In this document: positions 12,001-18,335 of the stretch, in pieces
Layout of the letters: every line of letters starts with the position of its first letter
Numbering within the stretch: position 1 is the stretch's first letter
Source of the DNA: Proteromonas lacertae
Lineage: Eukaryota > Sar > Bigyra > Opalinata > Proteromonadidae
Length of the DNA: 64,000 nucleotides
NCBI GenBank assembly: GCA_002245135.1
Contig: NGBS01000871.1
Span: 372,001-436,000 of the forward strand
Reading direction: 5' to 3'
Position numbers and translations under genes: made by a program
Notes under the pieces: generated by a model
Database searches by the model: none
What the model saw: the letters and a program-made list of their open reading frames with translations, nothing else
Told to the model about the DNA's origin: nothing

Positions 12001-12899
12001 TTGATGATGTTGGTTATGCTATAGAATTAGAAAATACTCCAACACTTCGATTCTTAAATGAAGATGAAGATATTGAAGATGATAATGATGATAGAGATAC
12101 TAGTAGTAGAAGTATAAATGGAATAATTTATCCCAAAATCAACCAAGTAAGAAAAGGTAAAAAGAGTAGTTATACTCAATGTGATGATATGGAAATAACT
12201 TTATTAAACTTAGAAAGAAATGATATTTATTACATCAGAGTAATGTGTATGAATAACATTGGATATAGTCTCAGTACCGTTTCGAATGAATTTATTAAAC
12301 CAAGTGGAAGACTTTTACCACCATTACATGTAGTATTATTGAAATATAGATATGGAATGTTACGAGTATTATATCATCCAACAACTGATGATGGTGGATC
12401 TCCTATTGTTAAATACATTGTGATAGTAAAAGTAGAAAATACAAATGAGACATTTTCAATTGAAAGGAATAATCTATTAGATCCATCACCTTATATTCAT
12501 ACAATTAAGAATTTGGAGTATAAAAAGAGTTATTGTGTAGAAGTGGTTGCTTGTTCAAGGTTGAATTGTAGTGAAGGTGAGAAATCAGATCCATACTGCT
12601 TATCTCCACTAAGTCCATTAAACAGTGAAATTACTAGTGATAAGATTAAAGAAACTGTTAATCCATTAAGAAGATTGAAGCAAAAAGTCAATAATGAAAG
12701 AAATAAAAATAATATAAATGAAGAAAATTATATGAATAAAAATTATAAAAACAAAGTAGAGAATAAACGAAATAGTTTGTTTGAAAAATTAAGAATAAAG
12801 AAAGAAATAGATGAAAGAGAAAAGGAAGTAAATTCTTTAGTGAATAAAATAAATAAAAATGATAAAATACTAGATGAAGAAGACTTGTTAATTTCTTAA
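3..12899 (+). CDS. Giant FN3 / beta-repeat protein, 5' partial
   Basis: This is an uninterrupted 4.3k-codon exon. The frame is open to the window edge (from base 3), so the true start lies upstream; the GTG at 57 is not a start. It ends with TAA at 12897-12899. Fibronectin-III-like units are visible, for example around 830-1100, 9760-10040 and 12300-12600, with the usual Y-x-I-R-V strand motif. Between them lie about a dozen repeats of roughly 80-100 residues with the pattern G-x-F/Y-x-L, an N-x-[ST]-A-x-x-L/M-x-x-x-L helix, a V-T/I-V strand, then W/Y-x-I-T-F (examples at 2140-2340, 2430-2640, 8210-8400, 8500-8700). From memory such repeats are common in large stramenopile proteins. Acidic and Thr-rich low-complexity linkers separate blocks. 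The last 100 residues are Lys/Glu/Asn-rich and carry no membrane segment. It is probably a very large structural or surface protein; whether it is secreted cannot be judged without the N-terminus. Confidence 0.85.
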   Translation, partial: RCVVSILPVLKPISGIITVKTGEDKIYLSEYWNIYNFNKNLIRIEVGDYIWIADDRYEIKNITNNEVEIYPSFIKESGEYTVFKQVKGKKILIHLRSVVGYENLQTFNIKPDPVTPLKGYGIKLQLITPFSIPKYEYHIGNNLNTYVLTLETKGVKENSELYYKIDVDDIYNNNNPSICIKYDWKDEIIKNRFHEKGYKVNIKSYTFGNDYCEHVINLYGRYETPLPVFIFSGYYKDSDCNTVIESNKNDGEETYYKGEISHEVTSSSYSSYNRIYNALKPNTEYIIRVSCSNSRGYGNTTVIKHRTLNQPIRPDPPSSIALGIYRVNNKVSINYKPPLISHGYPIYMYRIEYDRTPTFENAEIMNITRIQEIQEIKITELKHPFSGNFTLKFLGVESDPISIFASEDDVRIQIENITQTSNKPGTPIMVRYIDGYNTKRWMITFSWFKGTIPKLEIDDKNIENGYGVINRIRRGRNDIIPLDYTDETQILNLNGYTGKFLLSFEGYNTNELDTSNLNKTTLKDELEKLPTIDLVTIESNSNDNEYIITFHYLGHELIMGTGSIQLLIPKSSSTFEVIEEIKIQKYITGTLPLELYTKELDINENYYFRFASYNYRSGWSYYSDYYMLNAIEKPPLPLNVSVSRLNISEIELKIELEPNSLVVDNKMDGLTIEYYSKRDEPEIQIVSLISNDFTEEEKVNYNEIQRIISTSTNGSFYIQVNDEITMPINYNATAEELKTKLNRLTSVVGDIIVTIPNDVFNDDENDYYKWDITFKSLHYERNMKLLKGLNYYGNLYIRNIRKGHTPIKGYFTLCFNKSEILETSIQCTQNMVYNISAEDMKESLLMLKGIGNNITVERYNNYNGNGFDWYITFNDLNYDINMLIPTVAHITGPKPMIYVSELRKCVGNSEYIVLYKEDLLESESTFRNMFEYSNNVVKVNITDLEYDELYYFIVNIFNDIVIVNNPFVPAIIPCGRPDIAKSTNPTKINKDVMKLEIELGDMKGCELSEIKIYFYDNTRTLISTENFTEFTIDENNTIMLFVDLPEGSSFGYYQKYSVQLINDAGESDLTEIVEVYCPDDQKVSNLPEEFNVIFLSESQVLVNWTTPVNPIEENRPFIYNYTINYTSEEISESFTLSNETNELIIGKRNIYNGMETPKLNNLKLDFYVWNSIGYNKTSFSGNDAEIVAPSVPTDVNLTVGSYNNLTLNWNIPLYDGGSLLDHFEVNYTKDNETFESVILPIIHESHLLEVKPSQNCSYYDQERPIIPEVQQLNIELTEEPKNPIFEYSIYVDGEITPQISEIVIGDFDGDKYNQNEVQSVAITGFIVPAEKIIVFPNEEITIQVIQNNRRRMLVDGVYKNEENDDEILKSKLSSTQASTGNTCKYNFCDKNETESAKDCIKQILVENIIDDDYENTTDVAIDIDYLEEGKCEYKITYSGIRSKVPNVEIEKVTNGRMLQTTDNDNILVSQNQGNIITGSISLILGDKETESIDLDDKMCEKVEEAFKTIYEKRVNCTMDEEKTFGNGYTLHITFVNSTHEVPLLKRGVKNTHLEGLYPSISIIRESQGSEISGKFSLKHPLDLWPEVEFEYNDKDYVIIEKLQKLYHTPYGIKAFDVKIVNDIKSSSKKWIITSYPCEYCQHIGSENIPVITSNNLTTNVIKSNNEEVNVSIIITDSGNRPINGYYTLTLDLTECYGCRNPISATTDLIPYNASESELREKIEELPNIESIRVKREVINGDYGFYRYYVELVEDLDLHSFGRLCYISDEDLDDNDEEDSKYYKYINNTNNNEDEDYNNSCSHVLYVNTTNLYGGKEVRMLEDNEDGNDDEILVNVTLIQNGNTIDGNITLDYGYGCEIFIKHHYTNETEVINQYLDEKCKMFFTNVTVTKEEFGFYGNTTWNISIYENYVTRLPNITNNTFEDSVRVTVLSLLHPDYDYTYTLAEETSSSSNSGLDEDYYSTITPHPYGDKTIESLVRCDVDDENDELYFTVNTTEFSTIIEYEKESNLTDELIDVFLNISTVNDINITMIPVYDVPVPYIRVKVYRGSKNVTLLNEGYDLKELFRSQKRFILKPIPVEVEEEESEEEEEEEGDSNRILEMSETEDGEYYYLGNIIQYNGTDIRLSEKIYDIIDIKDSLRIFGEEYEVVDMNIFTQKLTIPIDINNEEENQEEDEEEIMFLINNETATNCISIRANSSVYEEEFKQMFKNDNIVVNILKNGKEMIINISYYDEIFYNLDNPASEYDWKVVLCNKTTTTTTTTEPITTTDSTITTTSGGDNEELNPSKVSLIERLLVEMNEDDYDGIEIVIDNIGDITKYNTITLNRAFNNPYGDMNKPIPIYKEAQIFEYDVDCGCLTEEVRAMPSYDNLGIYINYNNYNYRIDFISIIGRDEVPKIEFIPSSGLNITYNTEYIPSVIPSKFTLYLNNSFEYYSFKIRSHNEEDLYSEYSEVISAETTSVPSPVTKYNLERAKHINEIQKLETSTQYIEEIHEIITSAPEMYKVQSIHTYSDESYTDVELSFTFNFSMFDWEDNYVNITSDNYKIYKIIFPLDNDDVNNNTENTVLINNTCININNNTELGEIIIELVDELVNDKYELFINEVKGSYKMITVVYDIDEEENSGNKDIELSITTSSTCNGYKNQPIILNGTNNEIRVSSNDTIYKDDSVENMIKQSLELLPGIKTVNVEKSLADTENGYYYTILYSEIDNNTPEIGINILNEDNLANENSKCEIIDVILPNMIDGYFSLYLFDSVIDIPYNVSEDGLSSLLRPLVEKTQITREGPDSVNGYKWLITYIDFNDKLLKFPEVRVSQTLGGFKSKVEYNILSKVNTISGTFRLGLNNQYTNDLPFNITAESLKYELETTVPDIKNVSISRVEKEHFNQGYIWMITFLDMYQLPADVPMLQIVNNLNGIKSMVSVQEYMKGSNPTNEYLSVSFELPENENGYNIEGYLIKYYSVNDESREILEYNYTEGDLFNENQIIRFVKNNNNNRRLIKETDYDDGDTTTEILQPTTTSADTTTTTTSSDNNNEDEEEEEESIFKPNEKFIIRYGNEIIENIPANVKTNELREILEKLENINVVSITKDVERGMNYLCTAEYVNNTNKILVNTYIKLEINEMLIIENKRYSVVSYNRNNGEVVLHPFDRSVNPFQFSFNSENRFVNVYTFSPESYEYKISILSGKRPFQRFYFSTNNNNDDYSIEYHSLGCNKCLYIPTKPGEEYVAVILPYNKVGISLIEDYSINTPVLSEEIPSEVTNMYIEPISDYEFEIFWNEPYSNGGSEILRYRVEWSEYDNFTTQPLESPIYIDVNKQQSPYHTFISHLQYNKRYYIRICAENRVPFEVIAHDDNPPNNRKWSYYNENKGYLPTEQISLPLPPSNVELMELNLTSVRLIISSPKRSGNYKLRGFNIRYSLSSDFSEYKVESFNVSNEDYLFDYYYEMPSRFIYDIHNLQSGSIVYVEVQTINEGEYVSNYIRTTPSYVILEGPSDGITNLKLIPKEDEINGTKTDYNKLNIYWNQPTYDGEEKLLYYEVEYWLTKLVTPTIHRLECNVDVNSDDEPIIFNLGGSPIELPVDESELRYILMTYYGYHNVKVNMTIEGGNKYIYDISYLEDTQNRVVVPLISSDVNICNITMIRVGNRASGGNEVQTIELNGKKGGYFRVKHNNKYGNYVHYRDCEESAKELEDSIILLDGFIVKVTVDKNEYDNEILTCKYLIDYIGSFDDIEPIEVDLQYMKNMITKEYVCDGTIDPIKSHCDPIRSHIAEKPYKYNVIKYYNIGYNEMTIGNNDYDDEENYSLIPGEEYSVRITPVTYFGKGYSSEVKSVILPLKNPLPPSNFTSTIIYNEMDKLMVKYTKPISDGGSTIMKYSIQWSKDPEFTHIEPNRQVLIGNEIVDADNIICSGFYQYDIWEIIMPYNLNENITGRWMLRVLKDDVVVGRTGNMMYNLTGKIEDEDDERNIYNKDIGSGSLEYYLRELNIDINITRYDYDNETIYMVTFFDDVGYAIELENTPTLRFLNEDEDIEDDNDDRDTSSRSINGIIYPKINQVRKGKKSSYTQCDDMEITLLNLERNDIYYIRVMCMNNIGYSLSTVSNEFIKPSGRLLPPLHVVLLKYRYGMLRVLYHPTTDDGGSPIVKYIVIVKVENTNETFSIERNNLLDPSPYIHTIKNLEYKKSYCVEVVACSRLNCSEGEKSDPYCLSPLSPLNSEITSDKIKETVNPLRRLKQKVNNERNKNNINEENYMNKNYKNKVENKRNSLFEKLRIKKEIDEREKEVNSLVNKINKNDKILDEEDLLIS

Positions 12900-13112
12900 T
12901 TACTTAATTAAATCTTATTATTTTATTATATAAAAATTAAAATAATTCTTTATGTTTTTGTATAGTTGGGTAGTTGTCTATTCATTAACATATTCTATTC
13001 TATTTTAATTGTTGAATGTTATTTTGTAATACGAAAATGTTTAATATTTTTTTATGTTTTTAAAAACAACATTTAATAACATTATAAATAATAATAATAA
13101 CAGTAAAACAAT

Positions 13113-13993
13113 TTAAAACATTGATGATAAAGCTTCTTCAGAACGAGGTTTTTCAATTTTTTCTAAATTCTTTGTAATAATATCATGTAATATTGCATAA
13201 TGGTTTCTCAAATCAACTAAACCAAGTTTTAAGTTTGTATATTCCATTTGATCATATTCTATAACACTTTGATAATAGTCTCTAATCTGTGGATGTTTTA
13301 TTACCTTAGTTATTAGTTCACCTCTTGCTGGAAATATCTTAGAAGTATGTTCTAACATTGAAAAACTCATATCTTCTGCTTTATTACATTCATCAACACA
13401 TTCCTCTTGAATTCCTACTCCAAAGTTATTTCCATCTTCAATTTTGGGGATTTTGAGCTGAATCCACATTTTTATACCTGATATCATGTCAAGACTTTTT
13501 ACTACTGCATTTCTTATTTTTGTGACTAGATTTACTAACACACTATTGGCTGGAATTACTTCTACTTCTTCGTTTTTATTTAAGTTTAGTTGCTTCAATT
13601 CGTCTAATTCTTTTTCTATCTCTTTCACTGCTTTCATCTTAGTTTCATCAGATTTATCTTCTAGTAATGATTCCTTGGCTTTCAACAAGGATTTTGCCGC
13701 TAATATTTTGGCTTTTTCTAGTGTCATTTCAGATTCTGCAAATATAGCGGATTTAGGTATTTCTGTTGTTGAAACACTTTTATCTTCAGTATTATACATT
13801 TCACTTCCAAATTCCTATAAATATAATTGTCATATAATCATACTTGGATAAGATTATCAAAAAATAAAACTATCTCTGGTAATTCGTTTTGATAAGCGTT
13901 TTCTCCTTTAGATGATATATCCTTTTGAATGTCATCGATTTTTTGTAATTTTGGTTTTGGTGATTTATTTGATGATGAGTTTCTTCTTTTCAT
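13113..13993 (-). CDS. PSME3: Proteasome activator PA28/REG subunit
   Basis: PA28 forms a heptameric ring that caps the 20S proteasome and opens its gate independently of ubiquitin. There are two exons, 13993-13844 and 13814-13113, with a 29-nt GTAT...TAG intron between them; the product is 283 aa (animal PA28 is about 250). The C-terminal half holds the family signature: MW-x-QL-x-IP-x-IEDGNNFG, in the stretch that contains the activation loop, then LRN-x-Y-x-x-LHD and a KNLEKI-x-x-PRS tail. The N-terminal exon begins MKRRNSSSNKSPKPK, a basic stretch that could be a nuclear signal. Together with the single-copy state in this window, this makes the nuclear PA28-gamma type the likely relative. 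It is convergent with the giant gene upstream and divergent from the coiled-coil gene at 14743. Family assignment is firm; the gamma subtype is inferred. Confidence 0.93.
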
Positions 13994-14250
13994 ATGATTT
14001 TTTTGATTTACTCAAGCTTCTATTTTAAAGCTTGATATTTAAATTGTTGTTTATTGTTGTTGTAGAGGTTATTGCTTGATAAATATAGTGAATACTCATT
14101 TTAGTTGGTTATATAATTACAGATATTAAGTATAAAACATTGTTTGTTAAAAATAGCTATTAAACCATTTTAAAGGTTGTGAGATATTAAAAATGAGAGA
14201 TACAGACAATAGATCAAAGAAAATATAAAATAATGGTATTTAAAATATGT

Positions 14251-14275
14251 TTAATAGAGTATAAAACTCTATTAA
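14251..14275. repeat. Perfect 9-bp inverted repeat
   Basis: TTAATAGAG and CTCTATTAA are exact reverse complements separated by 7 nt (TATAAAA). This lies in the intergenic spacer between PA28 and the coiled-coil gene. It could fold as a hairpin or bind a dimeric protein; in AT-rich DNA a chance match is also possible. Confidence 0.5.
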
Positions 14276-14430
14276 CCCTTTGAAATATTTAGAAGAGAAT
14301 GGTATATTCAAAGTATTGAGTAGAATATTGAATCTATTAAAGAGTTTAAATGAAAGTGGAACAAATCACAGTGATTTTAAACCCTCCAATATCTAGTAAG
14401 TAGATGAAATGACAATGTTAAAGGAAATCG

Positions 14431-14458
14431 ATTTGTACAAGTGTAGAGTCGTACAAAT
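14431..14458. repeat. Perfect 8-bp inverted repeat
   Basis: ATTTGTAC and GTACAAAT flank a 12-nt loop in a locally more GC-containing stretch of the spacer (about 14380-14480). It is the second hairpin within 200 bp, which makes a structured RNA or regulatory element slightly more plausible than either repeat would alone. I could not match it to U1, U2, U4, U5, U6 or a tRNA. Confidence 0.45.
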
Positions 14459-14742
14459 ATTACACGTGGAAGGAAATAGTGCATTTAATTATGATAGTTC
14501 AAAATATATTGAATAAAATATGAAAGACAAACATCCAAGCAAAAGTTTATATATTAAAAAGTGAGTAATAATCTTTCATATGTTATTAAATGTATTTCTT
14601 CACTGTTGTGTATTTTGGTGTATTAAATAAACTTGGCTTGAGTCGTTACGAAATATTTTGTTGATTTTCTTTTTTAGCTTTACATCAATAAATTCATTAT
14701 ATGATTATTTATATATACAAGTAAAATCATAATCAAAAGAAA

Positions 14743-15899
14743 ATGTCAAATTTTATTAATCCAAAACACAAGAAATCAGTATAACCTTATTTTTAAATTG
14801 AAATAGAATAAAACGATAGTGGAAACTCCAGAGAGGAAGAGAAGTATATTAATTTTGTTTTAATATCTAATAGCGTCCATTCTTGTTCCTTCCATAACTC
14901 CTTTAAACCTTGCATCATTGATGAACTCAGAAAGTAACTCTTCTTTGGTTAATACTCCTTCTCCAATGACCACAGCAGTATTTCACTTAATTTATATTTA
15001 TAATCGTATAGAAGTGTTTTCCATTAACTCCAGTTTGTGTATATTTTAAATAATATAATATGTGTTTAATAGAAGGTCAGTGAAGAAGATAAAGCAGAAA
15101 TTCGTCATAATTTAATTCAACAAAGAGCTGATGATTATCGAACAAGATTAGCAGCAGAATTAGAAACAAAAGCGAACGAAGAATATCAAAAAGAATACGA
15201 AGCTCTGACAGCTGCACAATTAAAGAAGAAATATGATCCATTAATTCAAAGAGAGAAAAGAATTCAATTAGAAAAATTCAGACATAGCGCCTTTAAACGA
15301 GTTAGAGACATAATAACAAAAGAATTAGATGAATGGGATAAGGAATATGATCGTCGAAGAAAAGAAATTGAAGAAAAATGCAAAAGAAATATGTTTAATG
15401 CTGACAAAGGAAAAAAGATGAGTTTAAGCCATTTAGCTGAATATAGAGAAAAACAAAAAGAATTAGAAAGAGAAGAATTGTTAAGAAAACGTATAGTTAT
15501 TATATTTATTTATTGCTTATTATAATAGTTGATGAAGAAAAAGCTAATAAAGAGAAATTATTATTAGCCAAAGCTACTGAAGAAGAAAGAAAAGAAAATG
15601 AGAAAAGAATTCGTGAAGAAACAGCGAAAAGATTGAAAAGATTGGAAGATGTACAGAGAAAAGTAGATGAAGAAGATAATGAGATAGCTGAGAAGAAAAG
15701 ACAAGAATTTGAAGAGAGAAAAAGAAGATTATCAGTATATACAGGTAGAAAAGATATGTTGAAAAACATAGCTGCAAAGAATGAAGAAACTTCAAAAACA
15801 AATGAAAATGATGGAAATACAGACAGTACAGAAAAGACAAATACAAATGAAAATATAGAAAAGACAAAAGAAACTGAGAATAAAGATGAAATTCCAAAC

Positions 15900-15940
<41 letters not shown>

Positions 15941-16496
15941 ATCTCCTACGAATCATGATAATGATAATAATAATCAAATATCATCATTATCTTCCTCAAT
16001 CAATACAACTACATCTTCAACAACAGTATTATTCTCACCAATTCCAACACAATCTCCTACTTTACAACTATCCAATATATCCAATTTTAATAATAATAAA
16101 AATTATAATTACAATTCTATTACATCAACAAATAGTAGTGTTTCATCTAGTAGAAATCTACCTCCTTTAAGTGGTAAAAGTCATCATAATTCTTATCCTA
16201 TGTCTGAATATGACTTATTACCAACCTCACCAATATCTAGTTTTAAGACAAGTCAGAGTTTGCCTTCATTAAGTGGTAGATCTACTCCAACTGAAGTGAT
16301 AGTGAAGACAAGGTATTTGAATTATAGTTGCTGTGGTAATAGAAGGTATAATGGTATGAGAAGAAGAGTAAAGATGAAGATATTAACCCCAATTCAGCAA
16401 ACACCGACTTATCCTACACTTGATCAGATGAGTGATACTAATTCTAATATTTCAGCATATTTACCTCCCAATGTTACTGTGTCACCCATAAAGTAA
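14743..16496 (+). CDS. Charged coiled-coil protein, 529 aa
   Basis: There are six exons: 14743-14778, 14807-14843, 14874-14977, 15012-15038, 15073-15490 and 15529-16496. The introns are 28, 30, 34, 34 and 38 nt, each GTAT...TAG, and the spliced frame is open throughout, which fixes the start at the ATG at 14743. The first 75 residues are Ser/Thr/Pro-rich. Residues of about 75-300 are an almost unbroken Lys/Glu/Arg helix typical of a long single-helix or coiled-coil rod. A run of about 13 Thr follows (ACA repeat at 15898-15938), and the C-terminal 200 residues are Ser/Asn-rich and disordered. No enzymatic motif is visible and I do not recognise a named family. A cytoskeletal or basal-body role would fit the company it keeps but is only a guess. 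Confidence 0.8.
15898..15938 (+). repeat. ACA trinucleotide repeat (poly-Thr)
   Basis: About 13 tandem ACA units lie in frame within the last exon of the coiled-coil gene, encoding a threonine run at the border between the helical rod and the disordered tail. It is likely to vary in length between strains. Confidence 0.9.
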
Positions 16497-16668
16497 ATGA
16501 TAGAATATTTTTTAGTATATAAAAATAGTATTTCTGAGATTTTATACATTCTTGTAATTGAAGTATAATAGTAAAGTATTCGTTTCTAGTTTATTATATT
16601 GTTTTTTTGGTGTGTGTAATTTTGATTAATTCTGACATGTAAAAGTGTAATTCAAATTATTTTGAAAA

Positions 16669-18192
16669 ATGATTAATACTGGTTTATATTTAGGAATTGA
16701 TTTAGGATCAGCCTATTCTTCTGCTGCATTTATGAAGAATGGTGATTTAGAAATGGTTTATTTTGGATCGCAAATGAATAGTGTTGCTTCAAGTGTTACT
16801 TACAATCCAAAAGAAAAGGGAGAAGTTATAATAGGTGATATTGTGAAATATTCTTTTAAAAATATTCCTGGAATGGCTTATGATTCAAAACGGTTTATAG
16901 GATTAAGTTATGATGATATTGATCAAGAAGAATTGAAGAAATATTTATTCAAATTAACTACAGATAGTCAAAGAAGAATCTATTACGAATTACAATATAA
17001 CAAAAGACAAATCCATGTAACTCCAACAGAAATATCTGCAGAGATGTTGAAATTTCTAAAAAAGACAGCAATACCACAAATATCACACAAGAATGATGAA
17101 AACAATACAGTATTAGCAGTAATTACAATTCCAACGCACTACAAGCTAAGCCAAAGAGAAGCAATACTGGAAGCAGCTAAACTGGCAGGAATAAATGTAT
17201 TACAATTAATAAACGAACCAATAGCAGCAGTATTATCTTATTTAAATTCAAATGAAGTAAAAAAAGAAAAATGTAAAATTTTAGTTTTTGATTTTGGTGG
17301 TGGAACATTGGATGTAAGTGTAATGAATAAAGAAGACAAAAATATAAAAATGATATCAACTTATGGAGATAGTCGCTTTGGAGGCCAAAATATAACAAAT
17401 TGTTTAGTGGATTACTGTGAAAAATTAATAGAAAATGAAATTGGCAAAAATATATTTGTTGATAATATAAGATATAAAATGAGATTAACTAAAGAATGTG
17501 AAAATGTAAAGAAATTATTATCTATGAATGAAGATGATAAGGTATCAGTCGATTTTGGAAATGATATTGAATGGGAAAGAGAAATAAAAAGAACAGAATT
17601 GGAAGATATATGTAGTGAATTGTTTCAAAAGACAATAGAAATAGTGAATAAAACACTCGAAATAGGTAAATTGACAGATAATGACATTGATTATGTGATA
17701 TTAGTAGGAGGGAGTAGTAGAATACCAAAAATACAAGAAATGATAAGAAATAAGTTTAAAAAGGCAGAAATATGTAAAAGTGTAAATTCTGAAGAATGTG
17801 TAGCATTAGGTGCAACCATTTATTCAAAAATGTTTCAGACACCTGAAACGGATAGAAAATTTATAATTAAAGATATATTGAATCATACAATAGGTATAGA
17901 ACTTAATAGTGCATTAATAAAAGGATTAATAAAACCAATATTTAAGAAATTTACATCTTTACCTTGTGAGACTGTAGAAATGTTTAATATGAGGAAGAAA
18001 AGAGCAAATATAAAAGTATATGAAGGTGAAGGAAAATATGTAGAGAATAATAAATGTTTAGGAAGTTTAGTGTTTGATTTAAAACCTGATCAAATTGAAG
18101 TTAAAGTGATCTTTAGTATTGATATTAATGGAGTTCTTCATATTGAAGTAGAAAATGGTGATGGGAAATTTATGAAAGATTTTCAATTTTAG
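16669..18192 (+). CDS. Divergent Hsp70-family protein without lid
   Basis: This is a single-exon gene of 507 aa. The ATPase domain is complete: phosphate-1 loop GIDLGSAYSSAA near the N-terminus (canonical members have DLGTT), IPTHY, NEPIAAVLSY, phosphate-2 FDFGGGTLDVSV at about residue 206, and the adenosine motif VGGSSRIPKIQ at about 347. A beta substrate-binding domain follows (hallmarks VYEGEG, then IDINGVLHIEVENGDG). The protein stops there, about 130 residues short of normal cytosolic or ER Hsp70: the helical lid and any EEVD or HDEL tail are missing. There is no signal or transit peptide. It is likely a specialised cytosolic chaperone-like protein rather than the housekeeping Hsp70. It lies between the coiled-coil gene and the Sfi1-like gene, all on the same strand. 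Confidence 0.88.
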   Translation: MINTGLYLGIDLGSAYSSAAFMKNGDLEMVYFGSQMNSVASSVTYNPKEKGEVIIGDIVKYSFKNIPGMAYDSKRFIGLSYDDIDQEELKKYLFKLTTDSQRRIYYELQYNKRQIHVTPTEISAEMLKFLKKTAIPQISHKNDENNTVLAVITIPTHYKLSQREAILEAAKLAGINVLQLINEPIAAVLSYLNSNEVKKEKCKILVFDFGGGTLDVSVMNKEDKNIKMISTYGDSRFGGQNITNCLVDYCEKLIENEIGKNIFVDNIRYKMRLTKECENVKKLLSMNEDDKVSVDFGNDIEWEREIKRTELEDICSELFQKTIEIVNKTLEIGKLTDNDIDYVILVGGSSRIPKIQEMIRNKFKKAEICKSVNSEECVALGATIYSKMFQTPETDRKFIIKDILNHTIGIELNSALIKGLIKPIFKKFTSLPCETVEMFNMRKKRANIKVYEGEGKYVENNKCLGSLVFDLKPDQIEVKVIFSIDINGVLHIEVENGDGKFMKDFQF

Positions 18193-18335
18193 TTGTATAA
18201 TATTTTGTATTTTGTATAGTTTATTTGAATTTTGTGGTTGTTATTAGTTTTTCATTTTTACATGAGAAGATAAAAGTTTAAAAAATAATAGGCGTTTCAT
18301 ATATCGTTTTTTTGATCAAAATTTCAAAATAGAAA

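Larger units (their letters stand above)
13994..14742. other. Intergenic spacer between divergent genes
   Basis: This is the longest gene-free stretch in the window (749 bp), lying between the PA28 start (minus strand) and the coiled-coil start (plus strand). I find no ORF or splice-compatible exon chain and no tRNA A/B boxes. It does contain two short perfect inverted repeats (listed separately), one TGTTTGTT at 14141-14148 and scattered A/T runs. It must hold both promoters. A small structured RNA gene cannot be excluded. Confidence 0.6.

Noticed and set aside
14870-14985. Possible minus-strand exon in the coiled-coil 5' region, with a protein-like translation ending at a stop.
   Set aside because: The plus strand explains the stretch as a 104-nt exon bounded by two perfect GTAT...TAG introns in a continuous frame; the minus reading has no start or acceptor.
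15506-15977. Minus-strand Ser/Phe-rich and Cys-run ORFs.
   Set aside because: They are antisense to the Lys/Glu-rich coiled coil and the ACA repeat, so composition alone explains them.
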